Positions 17,878 to 26,701 of a DNA stretch of 64,000 bases are shown in pieces. Below the pieces are notes generated by a model that made no database searches, was not told where the DNA came from, and saw only the letters and a list, made by a program, of their open reading frames with translations. A program made the translations under genes and the position numbers. This stretch comes from Hyphomicrobiales bacterium (GTDB taxonomy: Bacteria; Pseudomonadota; Alphaproteobacteria; Rhizobiales; Beijerinckiaceae). Each line of letters opens with the position of its first letter. The first letter of the stretch is position 1. The stretch spans positions 1-64,000 of the forward strand of contig JAGXAM010000007.1 in NCBI GenBank assembly GCA_019075905.1, written 5' to 3'.

Positions 17878-17896
17878 GCCGGCCTGCCGGGCCGGC
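17878..17896. terminator. GC-rich hairpin between convergent genes
   Basis: A stem GCCGGCC / GGCCGGC with a TGCCG loop lies between the oxygenase stop and the end of the mutase gene, which face each other. It has no U-run, so its strength as a terminator is uncertain. Confidence 0.4.
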
Positions 17897-19885
17897 TCAA
17901 TCGAGCCCTCGGGCAACGAGCGCCACCAGTTCGCGCATAATGGCGTTGAGCTCGAAATTCTTCGGCGTGAAAACGGCGGCAACGCCCGCCTGCCGCAGCC
18001 TATCGGCATCCTCTGGCGGGATGATGCCACCCACCACCAGTGGCACATGTGCCAGCCCGGCTGCCTTCAGCCGCGCCAGCGTGTCGAGCGCGAGACCGAC
18101 ATGCGACCCCGACAGGATCGACAGGCCGATGCAATGCGCCCCGGTCGCGCTGGCACGGGCCACCAGATCTTCCGGCGTCATGCGGATGCCGTCATAGATC
18201 ACCTCCATGCCGGCATCGCGGGCACGCACGGCAATCTGCTCGGCACCATTGGAATGGCCATCGAGGCCCGGCTTGCCGACCAGAAAGGTCAGCCTGCGGC
18301 CGAGTTTCAGGGACACGCGTTCGACCTCGGCCCGCACCGGATCAAGATCGCCGTGCACCTGGCGCGCCTGCGAGGAGACGCCGGTCGGCGCCCGATATTC
18401 GCCAAAGCAGGCACGCAGGGTCGCGCCCCATTCGCCGGTCGTGACCCCGGCCTTGGCGGCGGCAATCGACGGCGGCATGATATTGTCGCCGGCCTCAGCC
18501 GCAGCCCGCAACGCCGCCAGCGCGTCGCTGACCGCAGCCGGATCACGCGCCGCCCGCCAGGCCTCCAGCCGGGCAATCTGCTCGGACTCGACATGGGCCG
18601 GTACCACCATGATCGCATCTTCACCCGCCGTCAGCGGCGAGGTGACGGTCTCGCGATAGCGGTTGACGCCCACCACCACCTGGTCCCCGGTCTCGATCCC
18701 CTCGATCCGCGCCGTATTGCTGTCGACCAGCCGCGCTTTCAGCCAGCCGCTTTCGACCGCCGCGACAATGCCGCCCTCGGCATCGATCTCGGCGAGATCG
18801 CGCAGCGCCGCCCGCTTCAGCTCATCGACCTTGCGGGTGATTTCATGCGAGCCATCAAAAATATCGCCGAATTCCAGAAGATCGGTCTCATAGGCCATGA
18901 TTTGCTGCATGCGCAGCGACCATTGCTGGTCAAACGGCCGCGGCAGGCCCAGCGCCTCATTCCACGCCGGCAATTGCACGGCCCTGGCCCGGGCATTTTT
19001 CGAGAGCACCACCGAGAGCATCTCGATCAGAATGCGGCTGACATTGTTTTCCGGCTGCTGCTCGGTCAGGCCCAGCGAATTGACCTGCACGCCATAGCGA
19101 AAGCGCCGCAGTTTTTCGTCCCTGATATCAAAGCGGGCGGCAGTGATTTCATCCCATAGTTCGGTAAAGGACCGCATTTTGCACAGTTCGGTGACAAAGC
19201 GCATGCCGGCATTGACGAAAAACGAAATGCGCCCGACAACCTCGCCAAAGCCCTGTTCATCGACCTGGCCGGACGCCTTGACGCTGTCGAGGATGGCAAT
19301 GGCCGTCGCCAGAGCCGTCGACATTTCCTGCACCGGCGTCGCGCCGGCCTCCTGCAAATGATAGGAGCAGACGTTGATCGGGTTCCATTTCGGCACCTCG
19401 CGCGTCGTGAACACGATGAGATCGCGCGCCAGACGCATCGACGGCCCCGGCGGGAACACATAGGTGCCGCGCGACAGATATTCCTTGATGATATCGTTCT
19501 GGGTTGTGCCCTGCAGGGCCGCCCGCGGCGCCCCCTGCTCATCGGCAGCGGCAATATACAGTGCCATCAGCCACGGTGCTGTGGCATTGATGGTCATGGA
19601 CGTATTCATCTCGGCAATGGGAATGGCCTCAAACAGCGTCCGCATATCCCCCAGATGACTGATCGGCACGCCAACCTTGCCGACTTCGCCGCGTGCCAGC
19701 ACGTGGTCGCTGTCGTAGCCGGTCTGAGTCGGCAGGTCGAACGCCACCGACAGGCCGGTCTGGCCGCGCGCCAGATTGCCGCGATATAATTTGTTGGATT
19801 CAGCCGCCGTTGAATGACCGGCATAAGTGCGGAAAATCCACGGGCGATCGCGCACCGCGCCAAGGTTTGCAGGTCGAACATTCAT
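17897..19885 (-). CDS. ecm: Ethylmalonyl-CoA mutase (MeaA-type, B12-dependent)
   Basis: The product is 662 aa from ATG 19885; GTG 19909 or ATG 19897 would add a few residues. The catalytic TIM barrel begins RPWIFRTYAGHSTA and has FDLPTQTGYDSDH. The C-terminal cobalamin domain (last about 130 residues) has the lower-ligand motif LDGHSNGAEQ, with ILSGSH and VVGGIIPPED. The SNG in place of the DRG of methylmalonyl-CoA mutase and the single-chain form point to the ethylmalonyl-CoA enzyme. It makes methylsuccinyl-CoA in acetyl-CoA assimilation, used by bacteria without isocitrate lyase. No other gene of that pathway is in the window. Confidence 0.85.
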   Translation of the reverse strand: MNVRPANLGAVRDRPWIFRTYAGHSTAAESNKLYRGNLARGQTGLSVAFDLPTQTGYDSDHVLARGEVGKVGVPISHLGDMRTLFEAIPIAEMNTSMTINATAPWLMALYIAAADEQGAPRAALQGTTQNDIIKEYLSRGTYVFPPGPSMRLARDLIVFTTREVPKWNPINVCSYHLQEAGATPVQEMSTALATAIAILDSVKASGQVDEQGFGEVVGRISFFVNAGMRFVTELCKMRSFTELWDEITAARFDIRDEKLRRFRYGVQVNSLGLTEQQPENNVSRILIEMLSVVLSKNARARAVQLPAWNEALGLPRPFDQQWSLRMQQIMAYETDLLEFGDIFDGSHEITRKVDELKRAALRDLAEIDAEGGIVAAVESGWLKARLVDSNTARIEGIETGDQVVVGVNRYRETVTSPLTAGEDAIMVVPAHVESEQIARLEAWRAARDPAAVSDALAALRAAAEAGDNIMPPSIAAAKAGVTTGEWGATLRACFGEYRAPTGVSSQARQVHGDLDPVRAEVERVSLKLGRRLTFLVGKPGLDGHSNGAEQIAVRARDAGMEVIYDGIRMTPEDLVARASATGAHCIGLSILSGSHVGLALDTLARLKAAGLAHVPLVVGGIIPPEDADRLRQAGVAAVFTPKNFELNAIMRELVALVARGLD

Positions 19886-19981
19886 GGGCAATTGCATCCA
19901 GTTTGGCACGATGATAACACTATGGTGCGCTGCATCAAAATAGCGAAAAGGCTAAGATGGATGCGCCTCAGGAGCAACAAT

Positions 19982-20785
19982 ATGGATCAAGCCGCCGCTG
20001 CCCGAACCGTCACCGTCATCACCGGGGCCTCCGCAGGTATCGGCGCCGACTTTGCAAGGCTGTTTGCCGACAAGGGGCATGATCTGGCCTTGGTCGCCCG
20101 CGACGCCGACCGTCTCGCCACCCTAGCTGATGAACTGGGCCGCGCCGGACGCCCGCGCCCGCTGGTCATTCCCCTTGATCTTGCCGTGCAGGGCGCAGCT
20201 GACACGCTGCTGGAGAAGCTGCAAGCCGCTGGCGCCAGGGTTGACAATCTCGTCAATAATGCCGGCTACGGCCTGTTGGGCAATGTTGTCGATCTTGACC
20301 GCAAGGGCCAGTTGGGCATGATCGATCTCAACATCCGCGCCCTGACCGATCTGACATTGGCGTTCCTGCCGATGTTGCGGGCCGACAAGGGCCGCATCCT
20401 CAACGTCGCCTCCACGGCCGCCTTCTGCCCCGGGCCGGGGCTGGCCATTTATTACGCCACCAAGGCCTATGTGCTCTCCTTCAGTGAGGCCCTTGCCCAC
20501 GAGCTCAAGGGCGAGGTTTCGGTCACGACCCTTTGTCCCGGGCCGACCACCACCGAATTTCAAAGCCGCGCTGGCTTTGAGAAGAGCCCGATGATGAACA
20601 ACATGCCGAAGATGAGCGCCAAAGCGGTGGCGCAGATCGGCTATGACGCGATGATGGCGGGCAAAAGGGTGGCCACTGCCGGCTTCAGCAATCAGGCCAT
20701 GGCTGTTGCGATGAAACTGTCGCCCCATGCCTTGCTTTTGCCGATATTGAGCAGGATTCAGGGCGCGCGCGCCAGCACCAGATGA
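19982..20785 (+). CDS. Short-chain dehydrogenase (DltE/YqjQ-like)
   Basis: The product is 267 aa. ATG 19982 has AGGAG seven bases upstream; an earlier start at 19814 overlaps the mutase and is rejected. The cofactor loop is TGASAGIG at the N terminus, then NNAGYG, a catalytic Ser in NVASTAAF and Tyr/Lys in YYATKAYV. The group includes oxidoreductases of unknown substrate, often linked to lipids. It is followed after 10 bases by the amidotransferase gene, probably in the same transcript. Confidence 0.8.
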   Translation: MDQAAAARTVTVITGASAGIGADFARLFADKGHDLALVARDADRLATLADELGRAGRPRPLVIPLDLAVQGAADTLLEKLQAAGARVDNLVNNAGYGLLGNVVDLDRKGQLGMIDLNIRALTDLTLAFLPMLRADKGRILNVASTAAFCPGPGLAIYYATKAYVLSFSEALAHELKGEVSVTTLCPGPTTTEFQSRAGFEKSPMMNNMPKMSAKAVAQIGYDAMMAGKRVATAGFSNQAMAVAMKLSPHALLLPILSRIQGARASTR

Positions 20786-20795
20786 GCGCCTTGCC

Positions 20796-21518
20796 ATGAA
20801 CAAAAGAGCACTGATGCCTGACAGGTCTGCCTCAAAATTGCCGGTGCTCGTCATTCTGCATCAGGAACATTCCACCCCCGGTCGCATTGGCCGCCTGATC
20901 GAGGCAGAGGGCCACAGGCTCGACATCCGCCGCCCGCGCTTTGGCGATGCCCTGCCGCGCACCATGCAGGATCATGCCGGGGCGGTGATTTTCGGCGGGC
21001 CGATGAGTGCCAATGACGAGGAAGATTTCATTCGCAGTGAAATCGAGTGGATCGGCGTGCCGCTGAAGGAACACAAGCCCTTTCTCGGGGTTTGCCTCGG
21101 GGCGCAGATGCTGACCCGCCATTGCGGCGGCAGGGTCTACAAGGACCCCGATGGCCGCGCCGAGATTGGCTATTACGACATCAAGCCCCTGCCGGGCACC
21201 GAAGCACTGGCAGGCGCGCTGCCGGAGCACGTTTATCAATGGCACCGCGAGGGCTTCGATTTGCCGCTCGGTGCGCGGCTGTTGGCCCGTGGCGAAATTT
21301 TTGAAGTCCAGGCCTGCTGCCTCGACAAGGCCTATGCCATTCAGTTTCATCCCGAGGTCACCTACGCGATGATGTGCCGCTGGACGACGCGGGCCGCCGA
21401 GCGCATGAGCGCCCCGGCGGCGCAACCGCGCGAACAGCACCTCGAAGGCTGGTTTCGCTATGACGCGGCTGTGGAACGCTGGGCCCAGGACTTCATCGTG
21501 CGCTGGCTTGGTGCGTGA
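20796..21518 (+). CDS. Class I glutamine amidotransferase-like protein
   Basis: The product is 240 aa. The nucleophile elbow GVCLGAQ holds the catalytic Cys, and the His-x-Glu pair is in IQFHPEV. FGGPMSANDE is the oxyanion strand region. It stands without a synthetase domain, like stand-alone GuaA-type amidotransferase proteins that hydrolyse gamma-glutamyl compounds or serve an unknown acceptor. The start could be one of several Met/ATG codons between 20796 and 20814. It sits between the SDR and ccmA. Confidence 0.82.
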   Translation: MNKRALMPDRSASKLPVLVILHQEHSTPGRIGRLIEAEGHRLDIRRPRFGDALPRTMQDHAGAVIFGGPMSANDEEDFIRSEIEWIGVPLKEHKPFLGVCLGAQMLTRHCGGRVYKDPDGRAEIGYYDIKPLPGTEALAGALPEHVYQWHREGFDLPLGARLLARGEIFEVQACCLDKAYAIQFHPEVTYAMMCRWTTRAAERMSAPAAQPREQHLEGWFRYDAAVERWAQDFIVRWLGA

Positions 21519-21572
21519 CGCCGCGGCGGCGCTCTGCTATGGGGTCTGCGAGGTTTCGCCGGAAGTTCCGCC

Positions 21573-22199
21573 TTGATCAGCATCACGATACAACGCCTGC
21601 GGGTCGAGCGCTCGGAGCGACGCATCCTCGACGATTTGTCCTTTGAACTGACAAGCGGCACGATCACGACCCTGACGGGCCCCAATGGCGTCGGCAAATC
21701 GACCTTGCTGCGGGCACTGGCCGGGCTCTTGCCGCTGGCGGGGGGCAGCATCACCGCCAGCGGCCTGCGCCATGAGGCGACCCTTGGCGAGAGCTGCCAT
21801 TATCTCGGCCATACCGACGGCCTGAAAAACAGCCTGAGCGTTGCCGAAAATCTCGAATTCTGGGCCGCCATGCTGGGTGGCGGCGGCATTGACCCTGCCG
21901 CTGCCCTGGCCGAAGTGGGGTTGCAGCATGTGGCCGAATTTTCCGTCGGCTATCTGTCCGCCGGCCAGCGCCGCCGCGTGGCCTTGGCCCGGCTCCTCGT
22001 TGCCCACCGCCCGGTCTGGCTGCTCGATGAACCGACCACCGCCCTCGATGCCAGCGCCCAGCGCCAATGCGCGGCCATGATCGCCGCCCATGCCGCAGGC
22101 GGCGGCATTGTGCTGGCAGCAACCCACGCGCCGCTGGGCCTGGCCCAGGTCCGCGAACTGGCGATGAGCCCGCAGCCAACGAAGACCGAGGACCTATGA
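21573..22199 (+). CDS. ccmA: Heme exporter ATP-binding protein CcmA
   Basis: The product is 208 aa from a TTG, with GGAAG upstream. It shows Walker A GPNGVGKST, the signature LSAGQRRRV, Walker B VWLLDEPTTALD, and the CcmA-typical GHTDGLKNSLSVAENLEFW. CcmA works with the membrane proteins CcmB/C in holding and releasing heme during cytochrome c maturation. Here ccmB and ccmC do not follow. Instead the stop overlaps the nudC start (ATGA), an unusual neighbour. Confidence 0.88.
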   Translation: MISITIQRLRVERSERRILDDLSFELTSGTITTLTGPNGVGKSTLLRALAGLLPLAGGSITASGLRHEATLGESCHYLGHTDGLKNSLSVAENLEFWAAMLGGGGIDPAAALAEVGLQHVAEFSVGYLSAGQRRRVALARLLVAHRPVWLLDEPTTALDASAQRQCAAMIAAHAAGGGIVLAATHAPLGLAQVRELAMSPQPTKTEDL

Positions 22200-23110
22200 G
22201 CGACCCTTCTTCCCGCAACGGCTTTGCCTTCAACCCGCTGAACCGCCTTTCCGAGCGCCGCGAGGATGCCAGCTATATCGCCAGCCTCCGGCGCGACCCG
22301 CAGGCCCGCAGCTTCGTGCAATGTGGCGACCAGATCGTCTTGCACCAGCATCAGGCTTTGATGGCCCTCGGCGAGGTCGAGGACCTCGGCACACCGCGTC
22401 AATCAGCGTTTCTCGGGCTGCACCAGCAAGTGCCGTGGTTCTTCACGCTGTTCGGCCAGAGCGAGGCCGAGACCCTGATCCAGCGCGGGCTGGAACTCAC
22501 TGAATTGCGGCGTCTGCTGGTCGAAGGCCTGCTGGCACCGGAACAACTGGGCGCCCTCGGCCAGGGCAAGAGCCTAATGCACTGGCATCGCGGCCACCGC
22601 TATTGCGGGCGTTGCGGTCAGGAAACCACCGTCGAGGCCGCAGGCTGGCGCCGCACCTGCCCGAATTGCGGCCATCTGAGTTTTCCACGCACTGATCCGG
22701 TGGTGATCATGCTGGCGGTGCATGGCCATCGCTGCCTGCTCGGGCGCCAGCCACGCTTTCCGGCAGGCATGTATTCCTGTCTTGCCGGCTTTCTTGAACC
22801 GGGCGAAACCATCGAAGATGCAGTCCGCCGCGAATTGCGCGAGGAAGCCGGTGTACGCACCGGAGCGGTCACCTATCATTCCAGCCAGCCCTGGCCTTTC
22901 CCCGGTTCGCTGATGATCGGCGCCCTGGCGCAGGCGCAGGACGACGCGCTGATCCTCGATCACGATGAACTCGAAGATGCGCGCTGGTTTACCCGCGACG
23001 AGGCAGCAAAAATCCTCGCCGGCCAGCATGATGGCGCCATAACCTCGCCGCCGCCCGGCGCCATAGCCCACCAGATCCTCAAATCCTGGGTGGAGGACAC
23101 AGCCGCCTGA
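22196..23110 (+). CDS. nudC: NADH pyrophosphatase / RNA deNADding enzyme NudC
   Basis: The product is 304 aa. A zinc ribbon (YCGRCG and CPNCG) is followed by a Nudix box GFLEPGETIEDAVRRELREE and the NudC hallmark SQPWPFPGS. The protein cleaves NADH to NMNH and AMP, and removes NAD caps from RNA. ATG overlaps the ccmA stop, so the two are translationally coupled. The product faces the pseudogene at its 3' side. Confidence 0.93.
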   Translation: MSDPSSRNGFAFNPLNRLSERREDASYIASLRRDPQARSFVQCGDQIVLHQHQALMALGEVEDLGTPRQSAFLGLHQQVPWFFTLFGQSEAETLIQRGLELTELRRLLVEGLLAPEQLGALGQGKSLMHWHRGHRYCGRCGQETTVEAAGWRRTCPNCGHLSFPRTDPVVIMLAVHGHRCLLGRQPRFPAGMYSCLAGFLEPGETIEDAVRRELREEAGVRTGAVTYHSSQPWPFPGSLMIGALAQAQDDALILDHDELEDARWFTRDEAAKILAGQHDGAITSPPPGAIAHQILKSWVEDTAA

Positions 23111-23144
23111 CCCGGCGCGGCCTCGCGGGTGGCAGGGGCTTGGA

Positions 23145-23580
23145 TCAGTCGATCACGCCATCGCGGCCGGCGACGCTCATCAAGGTTGCTGTCAACAACG
23201 CCACCAGTCGTTCCTGGCCGCCGCTTTCGGCAAAGACCTCGCTCTGCGCCAGCGCCAATGTCCGGCCGGCCTTGATCACCCTGCCGCGCGATCAGGCGCT
23301 CGCCTATGGCCGGCGCAACGAGATTGATCTTGAATTCCGTGGTCAGGACACCGCGATCAGCGGCCATCACCTACAAAGCTGCATAACCTGCCGCCGAATC
23401 GGCAATCGAACTCGCCGCTCCGGCGTGAACGAAAGCGTGCTGCTAGGTGACCTACGGGCGCGGGACCAGCGCAATCTCGACCTCGCCGGGCGCTACCTTG
23501 ACCAGCGTCGCGCCCAGAGTGCGCATCAGCCCCTGCTTGTCGAAGCTGGCGCGGACACGCTCCCCGGCGCTGAGGCTCAC
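23145..23580 (-). pseudogene. PaaI-type hotdog thioesterase, disrupted (three TAG stops and one frameshift)
   Basis: From a GTG at 23580 that overlaps the SDR stop, the minus strand reads LMRTLGATLVKVAPGEVEI, then two in-frame TAG codons, then QHAFVHAGAASSIADSAAGY, a third TAG, then VLTTEFKINLVAPAIGERL. After that the frame shifts and continues as VIKAGRTLALAQSEVFAE to GRDGVID and a TGA at 23145. HAG...DSAAGYAAL and EFKINLVAPA are hotdog acyl-CoA thioesterase motifs. Sequence similarity is well kept, so the damage looks recent. It would have been the fourth gene of the hemH-GNAT-SDR transcript. Confidence 0.85.
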
Positions 23581-24329
23581 AGGCTGAAGCCGCCGTCGAT
23601 CACATGCGTGGTGCCGGTGGTGAAGGCCGATTCATCGCTGGCCAGATAGACCGCCAGCGCCGCCACTTCGGCCGCCAGACCGATGCGGCCCATGGCCTGA
23701 CGATCGACAAAATCCTGACGCGCCGCCGCGACGCTCTGCTTGTTGATCGCGGCGAGATTGACGATGCGCTGGTCGAGCGAGGGCGATTCAATCGTGCCGG
23801 GGCAGATGGCGTTGCAACGGATGCCGCGCTTGATGAAATCCTGCGCCACGGATTTGGTGAGGCCAATCACCGCCGCCTTGCTGGCACCATAAATATAGCG
23901 GTTCGGCGCGGCAATGATCGATGAAACGACGCTCGCCATATTGACAATCGAGCCGCCACCGCCTGCCAGCATGGCCGGAAGGAAGGCAGCGATCATCCGG
24001 TGCATGGCTTTGACATTGAGATCAAAGGCGAAGTCCCACTCCTCCTCGGTGCAGTCCAGCACCGTGCCATGGTGCACAAAGCCGGCGCCGTTGAACAGGA
24101 TATCGACACTTCCGAGCTCTGCCGCCAGTGCCTTCACCGCCGCGCCGGAGCGCACATCGAGGGCGCGGCATTGCGCGTTCAGCCCCTGCAGCTTGCCGGC
24201 GTCGATATCGGTGGCGATCACCTCCGCACCCTCGGCAATAAAAGCCTCCGCCGTCGCCCGGCCGATGCCTTGGCCCGCTGCCGTCAGCAGAGCCCTTTTA
24301 CCCTTCAACCTGTTCCCGGCCATGTTCAT
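23577..24329 (-). CDS. SDR oxidoreductase (3-hydroxybutyrate dehydrogenase type 2-like)
   Basis: The product is 250 aa. It has AAGQGIGRATAEAF, FNGAG (for NNAG), MASVVSS and catalytic YGASKAAVIG, and ends in the DGGF motif. The N-terminal stretch GKRALLTAAGQGIG is typical of the BDH2/DHRS6-like group, which acts on 3-hydroxybutyrate or related hydroxy acids. ATG overlaps the GNAT stop, and its own stop overlaps the thioesterase pseudogene start. Substrate is inferred from family only. Confidence 0.82.
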   Translation of the reverse strand: MNMAGNRLKGKRALLTAAGQGIGRATAEAFIAEGAEVIATDIDAGKLQGLNAQCRALDVRSGAAVKALAAELGSVDILFNGAGFVHHGTVLDCTEEEWDFAFDLNVKAMHRMIAAFLPAMLAGGGGSIVNMASVVSSIIAAPNRYIYGASKAAVIGLTKSVAQDFIKRGIRCNAICPGTIESPSLDQRIVNLAAINKQSVAAARQDFVDRQAMGRIGLAAEVAALAVYLASDESAFTTGTTHVIDGGFSL

Positions 24330-25003
24330 GATTCCTGTTGCAACTTTTTGATCTGTCCACCATGCCGGTCAAAATTGCCCGGCGCAAGCCAGGCCTCGAA
24401 GGCAGCACGGCGTGCCGGCCAGCCGCCGTCGAGCATGGCAAACCAGGCGGTGTCGCGGTTTTGCCCCTTGACGATCATATGCTGGCGGAAAATCCCTTCA
24501 AATACAAAGCCGAAGCGCAAGGCTGCGCGTCGCGACGGCGCATTCAGCGTGTTGCATTTCCATTCAAGGCGGCGATAGCCGAGCTCGTCAAACACCAGCC
24601 GTGCGAGAAGATAAACCGCTTCGCTCGCCATGCGGGTGCGTTGCACGGCTGCACCGAACATGATCGAGCCGATTTCGATGACACCATGGGCGACATCGGC
24701 CCGCATCAGCGACAAATAACCCAGCACCGCGCCGCTTTCAGGCACGACAAGCGCAAAAAACACCGTGTCGGCCTGCGCGGCGATCTGCCTGATATAGGCG
24801 GTGAAGGCCACTTCATCGGCGAACGGCCCGACCGCCATCCATCGCCAGAGCTCGTCGGTGCCCTGCCCGCAAAGCTGCAGATAAAGCGCCTTGGCATGCT
24901 GTTTCGCCGACAGCGGCTCAAGGCGAATATAGCGCCCTTCGAGCGTCACCGCCGATGCCGGGCGCGCCGGCCCGGGGGCAGATGCGAGGCCTTTCATGCT
25001 CAC
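24326..25003 (-). CDS. GNAT acetyltransferase (RimJ/RimL-like)
   Basis: The product is 225 aa, with start GTG overlapping the hemH stop; ATG 24997 is possible. It shows the RimL-like layout: an N-terminal YIRLEPLSA, a mid region GYLSLMRADVAHGVIEIGSIMF, and RRLEWKCNTLNAPSRRAALRFGF with the acetyl-CoA loop. Proteins of this group acetylate N-terminal or small-molecule amines. Its neighbours (hemH, SDR) give no clear link. Confidence 0.85.
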   Translation of the reverse strand: MSMKGLASAPGPARPASAVTLEGRYIRLEPLSAKQHAKALYLQLCGQGTDELWRWMAVGPFADEVAFTAYIRQIAAQADTVFFALVVPESGAVLGYLSLMRADVAHGVIEIGSIMFGAAVQRTRMASEAVYLLARLVFDELGYRRLEWKCNTLNAPSRRAALRFGFVFEGIFRQHMIVKGQNRDTAWFAMLDGGWPARRAAFEAWLAPGNFDRHGGQIKKLQQES

Positions 25004-26079
25004 AACCAGCCTGCCAGTTCCCGTGCCACGAGGGTTTCGATCACCCCCATGCCTTCCGGGCTGGCGTTGAGGCAGGGAATGGCTGCGAATTCCTCGCCGC
25101 CCGCCTCGCGAAAATACGAAGCATTCTCGACGCCGATTTCTTCTAGCGTTTCAAGGCAATCGGCAGAGAAGCCCGGCATGATCACCGCCAGCCGCTTGAC
25201 CCCGCGCGCCGCCAGCGCCTTGATGGTGTCATCGGTCGCCGGTTTCAGCCATTCCGCCGGGCCAAAGCGCGACTGAAAGCTCATCGGGAAGTCTTCGGCG
25301 CTCATGCCCATGGCCTCGCGCAGCAGCCGCCAGGTCTTGACGCAATGGCAATGGTAGGGATCACCCTTATCGAGATAGGCCTGCGGCACACCATGGAATG
25401 ACGCCAGCAAAACCTCCGGCTTGAAGCTCAGTGCGGCCACATGGCCGCGCAGCGAGGCCGCCAGCGCGGCAATATAGGCGGGATCATCGTAATAGGGCGG
25501 CGCCACCCGCAAGCTTGGCTGCCAGCGCATGGCGGCCAGAGCCTCGAAGGCCTTGTCGCATACGGTCGCCGAGGTTGCCGCCGAATATTGCGGATAGAGC
25601 GGCACCAGCAAGATGCGGTCACAGCCCTGCGCCGCCAGCCCGTCAAGTCCGGCTTTCAGCGACGGCTTGCCATAACGCATCGCCCAGTCGACCACGACCT
25701 GCCCGCCCTTGGCGCCGAGGCCGCCGGCGGCGATCCATTGCCCAAGCGCCTCGGCCTGCGCCCGGGTTATGGTTTTCAGCGGGCTTTCGTTGCGTTCCTT
25801 GTTCCAGATCGTTTGATAATCATGCCCCTTGCGACCAGGCCGCACCGTCAGGATCACCAGGTTGAGAATCGGCCACCACAGCCAGCGCGGCGTCTCCACC
25901 ACGCGCCGGTCGGAAAGAAATTCCTTCAGATAGGCGCGCATCGACCAATAGTCGGTCGCCTCGGGCGTGCCGAGATTGACCAGCAACACGCCGATCTTAC
26001 GGGCCCGCACCGGCGGATGGCCAGGCGGCAGCAAGCCGGCCGCGTCGCGCTCAACGGGTGTTGGAGCTTGAAAATTCAT
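25000..26079 (-). CDS. hemH: Ferrochelatase
   Basis: The product is 359 aa from ATG 26079; a frame to 26127 adds 16 unlikely residues. It shows the ferrochelatase marks GVLLVNLGTPE near the N terminus, LVPLYPQYSAATSATV, and the active-site histidine in LLASFHGVPQAYLDKGDPY, then SFQSRFGPAEWL and ISFD-type ending VMPGFSADCLETLEE. It inserts Fe2+ into protoporphyrin IX, the last step of heme synthesis. It is the first gene of a four-gene minus-strand operon. Confidence 0.95.
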   Translation of the reverse strand: MNFQAPTPVERDAAGLLPPGHPPVRARKIGVLLVNLGTPEATDYWSMRAYLKEFLSDRRVVETPRWLWWPILNLVILTVRPGRKGHDYQTIWNKERNESPLKTITRAQAEALGQWIAAGGLGAKGGQVVVDWAMRYGKPSLKAGLDGLAAQGCDRILLVPLYPQYSAATSATVCDKAFEALAAMRWQPSLRVAPPYYDDPAYIAALAASLRGHVAALSFKPEVLLASFHGVPQAYLDKGDPYHCHCVKTWRLLREAMGMSAEDFPMSFQSRFGPAEWLKPATDDTIKALAARGVKRLAVIMPGFSADCLETLEEIGVENASYFREAGGEEFAAIPCLNASPEGMGVIETLVARELAGWL

Positions 26080-26164
26080 GATCTTGCTTGTCCTCGCTGC
26101 CACCGGAGTGCCCGGCGCCGCCGCCATCGAGGGCGAGCGCCGTTCCAGCCCTCGGGCAACTCAA

Positions 26165-26653
26165 TCAGCCGAGCTGGCCCAGCATGCGGTCGGCACCGGA
26201 AATATCGGCCTTGCCGGGCGCATCTTCGATGTTGAGCTGCGTCACCACGCCATTCTCAACCAGCATCGAATAGCGCTGCGAGCGCAGGCCAAGACCATTG
26301 CCCGAGCCGTCGAGGGCCAGGCCGAGCGCCTGGGCAAAATCGCCGTTGCCATCGGCCAGAAACTCGATCTTGCCGGCCCCGCCGGTCGATTTCGCCCATG
26401 CGTCCATGACAAACACGTCATTGACACCGGTCACCGCAATCGTGTCCACGCCCTTGCCGAGGATAGCGTCGCGATGGTTGAGAAATCCCGGAAGATGGTT
26501 GCGATGGCAGGTCGGCGTAAACGCCCCGGGCACGGCGAACAGCACCACTTTCTTGCCCTTGAACAGGTCCTGCGTCGTCACGACTTTCGGCCCTTCGCCG
26601 GTCATGACGCGAAACTGGGCTTCAGGAAGTTTATCACCGATCTTGATCGTCAT
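26165..26653 (-). CDS. Peroxiredoxin (Prx5 type)
   Basis: The product is 162 aa from ATG 26653, with GGAG eight bases ahead; GTG 26659 is an alternative. The peroxidatic cysteine sits in PGAFTPTCHRNHLP. The Prx5-type ending ISGADRMLGQL is present, with one further conserved region IAVTGVNDVFVM. It reduces peroxides, usually with glutaredoxin or thioredoxin. The next genes (DsbD-like protein, YqgE) form a common neighbourhood in alphaproteobacteria. Confidence 0.92.
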   Translation of the reverse strand: MTIKIGDKLPEAQFRVMTGEGPKVVTTQDLFKGKKVVLFAVPGAFTPTCHRNHLPGFLNHRDAILGKGVDTIAVTGVNDVFVMDAWAKSTGGAGKIEFLADGNGDFAQALGLALDGSGNGLGLRSQRYSMLVENGVVTQLNIEDAPGKADISGADRMLGQLG

Positions 26654-26701
26654 GGACACAGCTCCGCAAGGTGTCGGGAAATACCGAACTCAACGCCAAC
26701 C

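Noticed and set aside
17897-19885. Methylmalonyl-CoA mutase
   Set aside because: The cobalamin site reads LDGHSNGAEQ, the length is about 660 aa and the N terminus is RPWIFRTYAGHSTA, all as in ethylmalonyl-CoA mutase.
23145-23580. Amber recoding (for example pyrrolysine-like) to explain three TAG codons
   Set aside because: The same gene also has a frameshift, and no recoding genes are in the window; simple decay explains both.
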